A DNA stretch of 5,960 nt from contig CAAEMG010000163.1 in assembly GCA_900757025.1 (NCBI GenBank), positions 1 to 5,960 of the forward strand, given 5' to 3'. This DNA is from Clostridia bacterium (GTDB taxonomy: Bacteria > Bacillota > Clostridia > Lachnospirales > Anaerotignaceae). Positions 1 to 4,347 of this stretch are shown here, one piece after another; the first letter of the stretch is position 1, and each line of letters starts with the position of its first letter. Position numbers and translations under genes: made by a program. Below the pieces are notes generated by a model. The model was given only the letters and a program-made list of their open reading frames with translations, was not told where the DNA came from and did not search any database.

Positions 1-25
1 AATTAAACTTCGTATATTTTATATC

Positions 26-69
26 AATCTTTTCCAAGGCTATAATCAGTTGCGGGAAGATTTTTTTTT
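26..69 (+). terminator. Possible terminator of an upstream gene
   Basis: AATCTT (26-31) pairs with AAGATT (57-62), extended inward by two G-U pairs and one C-G pair (32-34 with 54-56). The loop is about 19 bases, and a run of nine T (61-69) follows directly. The large loop and wobbles make it weaker than the other terminators in the window. It would end a gene lying left of the window and insulate the sigma-54 promoter from read-through. Confidence 0.4.
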
Positions 70-160
70 GAGAAAAAAGAAAATTTTTTAAAAATATAAA
101 TGTTTAGTATGCAAAATAAATAAAAAGTATATGCTTTTTTATGCTAAATATATAAAACAG

Positions 161-188
161 TGTTGTAAAATTAAATCATGTTGTAAAA
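161..188 (+). promoter_or_regulatory. Direct-repeat pair, candidate activator-binding (enhancer) sites
   Basis: TGTTGTAAAA occurs at 161-170 and again at 179-188, 18 bases apart. The similarity runs on for three more bases with one mismatch. The pair lies about 120-145 bases upstream of the start site predicted for the sigma-54 promoter, the usual range for upstream activating sequences. The same 10-mer recurs just behind the activator gene (2676-2685), there as half of a dyad. Binding by the neighbouring activator is inference. Confidence 0.45.
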
Positions 189-212
189 ATAAGAATAGAA
201 TAAATGTAGTGT

Positions 213-228
213 GTCTTAAAAATAAGAC
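213..228. promoter_or_regulatory. Perfect 6-bp dyad (GTCTTA-N4-TAAGAC)
   Basis: GTCTTA (213-218) and TAAGAC (223-228) are exact inverted copies around a 4-A spacer. The centre is roughly 85 bases upstream of the predicted sigma-54 start site. Fis-type helix-turn-helix dimers bind such dyads, so this is an alternative or additional operator for the activator encoded at 1255-2649. It has no T-run and is not a terminator. Confidence 0.4.
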
Positions 229-278
229 TAAAATTTTGAAAAATATTAAAAAATCGGTAAAAAATACGCAAAAACAAT

Positions 279-295
279 TTGGCACGCTATTTGCT
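279..295 (+). promoter_or_regulatory. Sigma-54 (RpoN) promoter, -24/-12 type
   Basis: TTGGCACG (279-286), four bases, then TTGCT (291-295) matches the sigma-54 consensus YTGGCACG-N4-TTGCW. The invariant GG (281-282) and GC (293-294) are separated by exactly ten bases, as required. Transcription is predicted to start near A306, giving a leader of about 130 bases before the first peptide gene. Sigma-54 polymerase cannot open DNA without an AAA+ activator, and one is encoded about 950 bases downstream in the same direction. It is the only convincing -24/-12 element I found in the window. Confidence 0.88.
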
Positions 296-320
296 ATATT
301 ATATTAGTGACCACACAAAA

Positions 321-378
321 CAAAATAATTATCCGCAGACGGCAATGATTGCCCCCGCCGTCTGTGGCGCTTATTTTG
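321..378 (+). promoter_or_regulatory. Long stem-loop in the 5' leader of the peptide transcript
   Basis: Two nested stems are visible. CAAAATAA (321-328) pairs with TTATTTTG (371-378). Inside it, CCGCAGACGGC (333-343) pairs with GCCGTCTGTGG (357-367) with one G-U pair. An alternative inner hairpin, GGCAA/TTGCC (341-345 with 349-353), competes for part of the same bases. No T-run follows, so it is not a standard terminator. It could stabilise the 5' end, control translation, or be a small structured RNA. I do not recognise it as a known riboswitch class. Confidence 0.6.
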
Positions 379-437
379 AAAAACTTATTAATTTGATTAT
401 AACAGCCATGTGCTTTAAATAAAAGGAGAGATATATT

Positions 438-551
438 ATGAAAACAACAAAAACAACACAGACAAGAGAAAGATCAAATAAATCACTTTGGAACGAAGTT
501 CTTGTTGCAGCAGACAGAATGAGAAGAAACCACAACTACAAAATGTTTTAA
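438..551 (+). CDS. 37-residue cationic peptide, first of three tandem paralogues
   Basis: The ATG at 438 follows a strong AAGGAG (423-428) at nine bases, and the frame runs 37 codons to TAA. The N-terminal part (residues 1-15) is rich in Thr, Lys and Arg and is absent from the two following paralogues. Residues 19-37 carry the family core: E-V-L-x-A-A-D-R-M, three variable residues, then H-N-Y-K-M-F at the extreme C-terminus. Net charge is about +6. There is no hydrophobic segment, signal peptide, cysteine or double-glycine leader, so it looks cytosolic or is exported by an unknown route. It is the first gene after the sigma-54 promoter. Function is unknown to me. The case that it is real rests on the ribosome site, the promoter and two further conserved copies. 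Confidence 0.8.
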   Translation: MKTTKTTQTRERSNKSLWNEVLVAADRMRRNHNYKMF

Positions 552-735
552 TTATAATCAGTTTTGAAAGGAATGACAGATATGAAAAATTTTATGCACG
601 AAGTATTAACAGCAGCAGACAGAATGAGAAAAAGACACAACTACAAAATGTTTTAATCATAAATTAGTTTAGAAAAGAGATGACAGGCATGAAGAACTTT
701 ATGCACGAAGTATTAACAGCAGCAGACAGAATGAG
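507..735 (+). repeat. Three-copy tandem repeat carrying the peptide core
   Basis: The 17-mer GCAGCAGACAGAATGAG is present at 507-523, 612-628 and 719-735, a period of 105-107 bases. AACTACAAAATGTTTTAA is likewise exact at the end of all three genes. The repeats coincide with the reading frames, and differences fall mostly outside the conserved codons. This fits gene duplication followed by selection on the peptide rather than a non-coding repeat such as a CRISPR array. Confidence 0.85.
582..656 (+). CDS. 24-residue peptide, second tandem paralogue
   Basis: The ATG at 582 is ten bases from AAAGG (567-571) and gives 24 codons ending in TAA. The peptide starts M-K-N-F-M-H-E-V-L-T and continues into A-A-D-R-M, R-K-R and H-N-Y-K-M-F, with net charge about +4. 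An in-frame ATG three codons upstream (573) would give 27 residues, but it lies one base from the ribosome site, so 582 is preferred. It starts 30 bases after the first peptide gene. Codons 5-15 are identical at the nucleotide level to those of the third copy, so this pair is a recent duplication. Function unknown. Confidence 0.78.
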   Translation: MKNFMHEVLTAADRMRKRHNYKMF

Positions 736-763
736 CAGAAAGCATAACTACAAAATGTTTTAA
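689..763 (+). CDS. 24-residue peptide, third tandem paralogue
   Basis: The ATG at 689 is preceded by a purine-rich AAAAGAG site (673-679) at about nine bases. An in-frame ATG at 680 overlaps that site and is the less likely start. The product differs from the second peptide at only two or three positions, all in the variable stretch between A-A-D-R-M and H-N-Y-K-M-F (S-R-K here, R-K-R there); lysine and histidine codons also differ synonymously. Synonymous changes (AAG for AAA, AAC for AAT, TTT kept, CAT for CAC) alongside a preserved protein indicate coding selection. A hairpin terminator begins 20 bases after the stop. Function unknown. Confidence 0.78.
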   Translation: MKNFMHEVLTAADRMSRKHNYKMF

Positions 764-782
764 TTTTTATTAAGCCCGCATT

Positions 783-838
783 TTCCGTACCTTTATTGCG
801 GCAACCCCTTCAGCTGTTTTGAAGGTACGGAATTTTTT
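783..838 (+). terminator. Terminator hairpin after the third peptide gene
   Basis: TTCCGTACCTT (783-793) is an exact inverted copy of AAGGTACGGAA (822-832), and six T follow (833-838). This 11-bp perfect stem with a U-tail is the strongest terminator in the window, apart from its large 28-base loop. Two smaller hairpins that would compete with it can be drawn (774-802 and 807-825), so termination may be partial or regulated. Read-through would feed the 50-codon gene at 876. Confidence 0.75.
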
Positions 839-875
839 ATATAAACAGGCAGATTTTTTGGGGAGGTGTCTTAGA

Positions 876-1028
876 ATGAACAGCAGAATAAAAGAACCAA
901 GAGCAAGACTTATTGAAAAAGAAAGAATTTACGGCTCATCCATAAGAGGCCTTCTTGATAATGTTGCCGACGCAGCGTGCTGCCTTATGGAAGAAAACAG
1001 CTTTGATTTAAAGCCTTTTTTAAGATGA
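876..1028 (+). CDS. 50-residue protein, probable diverged fourth member of the peptide family
   Basis: The ATG at 876 sits eight to nine bases after GGGGAGG (860-866). A longer frame from TTG at 819 would begin inside the terminator stem and is rejected. Residues 1-24 are Arg/Lys/Glu-rich. Residues 25-48 align without gaps to residues 16-36 of the first peptide: L-x-x-x-V-x-x-A-A is kept, M becomes L, H-N-Y becomes N-S-F, K-M becomes D-L, and a Phe lies near the end. Unlike the others it has adjacent cysteines (35-36) and almost balanced charge. It has no obvious promoter of its own and would be transcribed by read-through of the hairpin at 783-838. Its own terminator follows 22 bases after the stop. 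I do not recognise the family. The homology is by eye and moderately convincing. Confidence 0.65.
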   Translation: MNSRIKEPRARLIEKERIYGSSIRGLLDNVADAACCLMEENSFDLKPFLR

Positions 1029-1050
1029 TAGATAAATAACTGACATATTC

Positions 1051-1085
1051 AAAACAGACGGCTAAAAATAGCGGTCTGTTTTTTT
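1051..1085 (+). terminator. Terminator closing the peptide cluster
   Basis: AAAACAGAC (1051-1059) pairs with GTCTGTTTT (1074-1082). After one G-G mismatch, GCT (1061-1063) pairs with AGC (1070-1072) around a six-base loop. The 3' arm runs into a T-tract (1079-1085). It separates the peptide transcript from the activator gene. Confidence 0.8.
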
Positions 1086-1099
1086 GTATAAAATTTATT

Positions 1100-1128
1100 T
1101 TGGTTTAAAGCAATTTTTGAATTATAAT
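1100..1128 (+). promoter_or_regulatory. Probable sigma-A promoter of the activator gene
   Basis: A perfect -10 box TATAAT (1123-1128) lies 17 bases from a weak -35 TTGGTT (1100-1105). A second overlapping TATAAT (1128-1133) could serve instead. The element sits between the terminator and the activator, about 120 bases before the start codon. The region is so AT-rich that -10 matches are expected by chance, so confidence is moderate. Confidence 0.45.
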
Positions 1129-1254
1129 ATAATAAAGAAGTGATTTTTTAAAATAAAATATTGAATTGCTATGTGAATTATTGTAAATAACAAATTTATT
1201 ATATAAAATAAATTAAGAGGTTTTAAATAATGAGAACTTTAAGGAGTGCTCGCA

Positions 1255-2649
1255 ATGAAAGAATTAAATGAAAAAAATTTTGAACTTATGGTCGGGGCAT
1301 TGGACGCATATCAGGCAACGATGATAATTATAGATTCAGACAGAAAAATTTCCTTTATAAATAAGCTTTTGTGCGAAAGACTTAATTTGTCCAGAGATGA
1401 GGTTATCGGTATGCCTGTGGACAAGTACTGTGAGCTTACAACTTCAAATGTTGTTTATGCCGAAAGATCCCTTGAAACGGGAAAATCATTTACAAGCCCC
1501 TACAGGCTTACAGACGATATTGATTTGGAGGTTGTAAGCTATCCTATAATTGATGAAAAAGGAAAAATTGTTGGCGCTATAGGATCGGGCTTTGATAATG
1601 AGGTAGTTAAAAAACTTAACAGCATAGTAAATGATGTTGAGAGAAAAAAAGAAAGCGTAAGCAGGGCAATGACCTATCTTACGGAAAAAAGCGGAGGAGA
1701 AGGCTTTGTTTATGCCGACAAAAAAATGAAAAGGGTTTTTGATTCGGCAGGGCTTATAGCCGCAACAGATTCAACGGTTCTTATAAACGGTGAAAGCGGA
1801 ACAGGTAAAGAAATTGTGGCAAACTATATACATAAAAACAGCAAAAGAAAAGATAATGTTTTTATGCCTGTAAACTGCGGTGCAATACCGGAAAATCTTT
1901 TGGAATCGGAATTTTTCGGCTATGAAAAAGGTGCTTTTACAGGTGCCGACAAAAACGGAAAAGCCGGACTTTTTGAAATTGCCGACAAAGGAACTTTATT
2001 TTTAGATGAAATAGGTGAACTTCCTCTTCTTATGCAGGCAAAACTTTTGAGGGTTTTGGAAACGGGAGAGCTGAAAAGAATAGGCGGAACAAAGCGTATT
2101 TTTACAGATGTGAGAATTGTGGCGGCAACAAACAAAAATCTTGAGGAAATGGTAAAGCAAAATAAATTCAGGGAAGATTTGTTCTATCGTTTAAGCGTTA
2201 TACCTATTTCAATACCGCCTTTAAGGGAAAGACCCGATGATATAGCGGTTCTAATGAAGTTTTATTCCGAAAAATTTAATAAAAAATACAAAACAAACCT
2301 TATTATAGATGATAAGCTGATAAAAAAATATAAAAATTACGCTTGGCCCGGTAACGTAAGAGAACTTAAAAATGAGGTTGAAAGACTGGCTATTTATTCA
2401 CTTGGAAATGAAAACGGAGTAGGCAGAGTTTATGATGCGGCAGGAGAAAAGGCAGAAACACAGCATCATGAGCTTTACGACAGAATAAGCGATGATGTTG
2501 ATTCCGGACTTAATCTTAAAGAGCTTGTGGAAAGATATGAAAGGGAAATACTTACGAAAATGCTTGAAAAAAACGGCGGAAATGTAAGAAAAACAGCAGC
2601 ACAGCTTGGTATAGACCGTTCTTCTTTTTACAGAAAGATAAAAGAATAA
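1255..2649 (+). CDS. Sigma-54-dependent transcriptional activator, PAS - AAA+ - Fis HTH
   Basis: This is an enhancer-binding protein that uses ATP to remodel sigma-54 polymerase at -24/-12 promoters. I place the start at ATG 1255, eight bases after AAGGAG; a GTG at 1246 would overlap that site. The 464 residues hold, in order: a PAS-type sensor (about 10-115), a short charged linker, the AAA+ core, and a C-terminal helix-turn-helix (about 440-461). The core has Walker A GESGTGKE (179-186), the sigma-54-contacting loop GAFTGA (226-231), Walker B LFLDEI (248-253), the arginine-finger region FREDLFYR (305-312) and WPGNVREL (364-371). All catalytic motifs look intact. It has no response-regulator receiver domain, so control is probably by a ligand or redox state at the PAS domain rather than a histidine kinase. 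Its most likely target is the sigma-54 promoter at 279-295. A 13-codon frame (1230-1271) overlaps its start. RocR and PrdR are known relatives with this architecture, but I cannot assign an ortholog. Confidence 0.95.
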   Translation: MKELNEKNFELMVGALDAYQATMIIIDSDRKISFINKLLCERLNLSRDEVIGMPVDKYCELTTSNVVYAERSLETGKSFTSPYRLTDDIDLEVVSYPIIDEKGKIVGAIGSGFDNEVVKKLNSIVNDVERKKESVSRAMTYLTEKSGGEGFVYADKKMKRVFDSAGLIAATDSTVLINGESGTGKEIVANYIHKNSKRKDNVFMPVNCGAIPENLLESEFFGYEKGAFTGADKNGKAGLFEIADKGTLFLDEIGELPLLMQAKLLRVLETGELKRIGGTKRIFTDVRIVAATNKNLEEMVKQNKFREDLFYRLSVIPISIPPLRERPDDIAVLMKFYSEKFNKKYKTNLIIDDKLIKKYKNYAWPGNVRELKNEVERLAIYSLGNENGVGRVYDAAGEKAETQHHELYDRISDDVDSGLNLKELVERYEREILTKMLEKNGGNVRKTAAQLGIDRSSFYRKIKE

Positions 2650-2667
2650 AAACTTGCCAAAGGCAGC

Positions 2668-2685
2668 ACAACAAATGTTGTAAAA
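2668..2685. promoter_or_regulatory. Dyad ACAACA-AA-TGTTGT behind the activator gene
   Basis: ACAACA (2668-2673) and TGTTGT (2676-2681) are exact inverted copies two bases apart, followed by AAAA. The right half repeats the 10-mer TGTTGTAAAA seen twice upstream of the sigma-54 promoter. The two-base spacer is too short for an RNA hairpin loop, so a protein-binding DNA site is more plausible than a terminator. It lies about 45 bases before the guaB -35 box. No strong terminator is visible between the activator and guaB. Confidence 0.4.
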
Positions 2686-2724
2686 AGCGGTTTATTGTGA
2701 TAATATAATTAAAATAGTTTTTTG

Positions 2725-2753
2725 TTGACATATGAGACGGTTTTTGGTAATAT
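2725..2753 (+). promoter_or_regulatory. Consensus sigma-A promoter of guaBA
   Basis: TTGACA (2725-2730), a 17-base spacer and TAATAT (2748-2753) give a full -35 match and a five-of-six -10 match at optimal spacing. Transcription would begin near 2760, leaving a leader of about 118 bases before guaB. The strength suits a housekeeping purine operon. Confidence 0.85.
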
Positions 2754-2776
2754 TCTATTATTTATTAAATTTTTGA

Positions 2777-2826
2777 CTTAAAAAACTGATTTATTTCAGT
2801 TTTAAGGCAGATGTTCAACCGTCTGC
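2777..2826 (+). promoter_or_regulatory. Two-hairpin leader of guaB
   Basis: Hairpin 1: AAAACTGA (2782-2789) pairs with TCAGTTTT (2796-2803), extended by CTT/AAG across a two-base bulge. Hairpin 2 is directly adjacent: GCAGATG (2807-2813) pairs with CGTCTGC (2820-2826) with one G-U pair and a six-base loop. Neither has a U-tail. I looked for the purine riboswitch core and did not find it. The hairpins may affect mRNA stability or be an uncharacterised regulatory leader. Confidence 0.5.
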
Positions 2827-2877
2827 ATTTGTAGTTATATTGTTTTGTAAATTTTTTGCCAAGGAGGAATTTAAAAA

Positions 2878-4332
2878 ATGTATAAGCTTGTTAAAGAAGG
2901 ACTTACTTTTGATGATGTGCTTTTAATACCGGCTAAAAGTGATGTACTTCCAAGAGAGGTAGATATTACAACTCACATTACAAAGAAGATTAAACTTAAT
3001 GCCCCTATTATGAGTGCGGGAATGGATACTGTTACAGAAGCCAAAATGGCTATTGCCATGGCAAGACAGGGCGGAATTGGTATAATTCATAAGAATATGT
3101 CTATCGAAAGACAGGCTGAAGAGGTTGATAAGGTTAAAAGGTCAGAACACGGCGTTATTATTGACCCATTTTCACTTACACCGGAACATTATGTATATGA
3201 TGCAGACCAGCTTATGGGTAAATATCATATTTCAGGCGTACCTATTACCGAAAACGGCAAACTTGTTGGCATAATAACAAACAGAGATGTAAGATTTGAA
3301 AAAAATCATAACAAAAAAATTGCCGATGCAATGACAAAGGATAACCTTATTACAGCTCCGGAAGGAACAACAATAGAGGATGCACAGGATATTCTTATTC
3401 AGCATAAAATCGAAAAACTTCCTATTGTAGATAAAGATATGAACCTTAAAGGTCTTATTACAATAAAAGATATCGAAAAAGCAATTAAATATCCAAATTC
3501 AGCAAGAGATGAACACGGCAGACTTCTTGTTGGTGCCGCTGTAGGTGCAACAGCAGACGTTCTTGATCGTATGCAGGCTCTTGTAGATGCAAATGTAGAC
3601 GTAATTGTTATTGATACTGCTCATGGCCATTCAATGGGTGTTATCGAAACTGTTAAGAAGATTAAAAAGGCATTTCCGGAAGTTCAGCTTATTGCAGGAA
3701 ATGTTGCTACAGCAGAAGCTACAAAGGCTCTTATTGAAGCCGGTGCAGACTGTGTTAAGGTTGGTATAGGTCCTGGTTCAATTTGTACAACTCGTGTTGT
3801 TGCAGGTATCGGTGTACCACAGATAACAGCAATATTTGACTGTGCAGAGGCTGCTAAGCCTTATGGCATTCCTGTTATTGCAGATGGCGGTATCAAGTTC
3901 TCAGGCGATATTGTAAAGGCTATAGCAGCAGGTGCAAGCGTATGTATGCTTGGAAGCTACTTTGCAGGATGCGAGGAAAGCCCAGGAGAAACAGAACTTT
4001 TCCAGGGAAGAAAATATAAAGTATATAGAGGTATGGGTTCTATTGCGGCTATGGAAAACGGAAGCAAAGACCGTTATTTCCAGCAGAATGCCAAAAAGCT
4101 TGTTCCGGAAGGTGTTGAAGGACGTATTGCATTTAAGGGCAGCGTAGAAGACAGTGTATACCAGCTTATGGGTGGTCTTAGAGCAGGTATGGGATACTGC
4201 GGAACAAGAACTATTGATGAGCTTAGAGAAAACGGACGTTTTGTAAGAATTACAAGCGCAGGTTTAAGAGAAAGCCATCCACATGATATTCAGATTACAA
4301 AAGAAGCTCCAAACTACAGCGTTGAGCACTAA
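2878..4332 (+). CDS. guaB: Inosine-5'-monophosphate dehydrogenase
   Basis: It oxidises IMP to XMP with NAD+, the committed step of guanine nucleotide synthesis in the cytosol. The start ATG follows AAGGAGG (2861-2867) at ten bases. At 484 residues it has the usual bacterial length. The (beta/alpha)8 catalytic barrel is interrupted by two CBS domains (about 97-143 and 153-203), which in this family bind adenine or guanine nucleotides for allosteric control. The catalytic loop GPGSICTTR (298-306) holds the nucleophile Cys303. The phosphate-binding D-G-G is at 337-339, and the mobile-flap R-Y pair is at 399-400. N-terminal LTFDDVLL (9-16) is typical. It is first in an operon with guaA, which uses its product. 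Nothing is truncated or unusual. Confidence 0.98.
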   Translation: MYKLVKEGLTFDDVLLIPAKSDVLPREVDITTHITKKIKLNAPIMSAGMDTVTEAKMAIAMARQGGIGIIHKNMSIERQAEEVDKVKRSEHGVIIDPFSLTPEHYVYDADQLMGKYHISGVPITENGKLVGIITNRDVRFEKNHNKKIADAMTKDNLITAPEGTTIEDAQDILIQHKIEKLPIVDKDMNLKGLITIKDIEKAIKYPNSARDEHGRLLVGAAVGATADVLDRMQALVDANVDVIVIDTAHGHSMGVIETVKKIKKAFPEVQLIAGNVATAEATKALIEAGADCVKVGIGPGSICTTRVVAGIGVPQITAIFDCAEAAKPYGIPVIADGGIKFSGDIVKAIAAGASVCMLGSYFAGCEESPGETELFQGRKYKVYRGMGSIAAMENGSKDRYFQQNAKKLVPEGVEGRIAFKGSVEDSVYQLMGGLRAGMGYCGTRTIDELRENGRFVRITSAGLRESHPHDIQITKEAPNYSVEH

Positions 4333-4347
4333 TTCGGAGGCTGCATA

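Larger units (their letters stand above)
70..278. other. AT-rich non-coding upstream region
   Basis: I see no credible gene in this very AT-rich stretch. It contains A/T tracts, an AT-rich dyad (AAAAAG 122-127 facing CTTTTT 134-139), an imperfect inverted repeat (TTTAGTAT 103-110 facing ATGCTAAA 141-148), and the two candidate activator sites listed separately. Intrinsically bent DNA of this kind is common between enhancer sites and sigma-54 promoters, where looping is needed. That role is inference. Confidence 0.5.

Noticed and set aside
438..763. CRISPR-like or non-coding tandem repeat
   Set aside because: The period is about 106 bases with only three units, and the repeats coincide with intact reading frames that each have a ribosome site and stop codon.
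819..875. N-terminal extension of the 50-residue protein from a TTG codon at 819
   Set aside because: It begins inside the 3' arm of the terminator hairpin and lacks a ribosome site, whereas ATG 876 has a strong GGGGAGG at proper spacing.
438..1028. Ribosomally made, post-translationally modified peptide cluster or bacteriocin operon
   Set aside because: The short peptides have no leader motif or Cys/Ser core, and the window encodes no modification enzyme, protease or exporter. It cannot be excluded beyond the window but is not supported here.
1246..1254. GTG start for the activator
   Set aside because: The codon overlaps the last base of the AAGGAG ribosome site; ATG 1255 is correctly spaced.
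1920..2135. Minus-strand frame opposite the activator AAA+ domain
   Set aside because: It mirrors the conserved GAFTGA and Walker B coding region and has no independent start signals.
2653..2690. Terminator after the activator gene
   Set aside because: TGCC/GGCA (2655-2665) is a four-base stem with no T-run, and the following ACAACA/TGTTGT dyad has only a two-base spacer.
2760..2877. Purine riboswitch upstream of guaB
   Set aside because: The characteristic three-way-junction core and paired loop sequences are not present; only two simple hairpins are seen.
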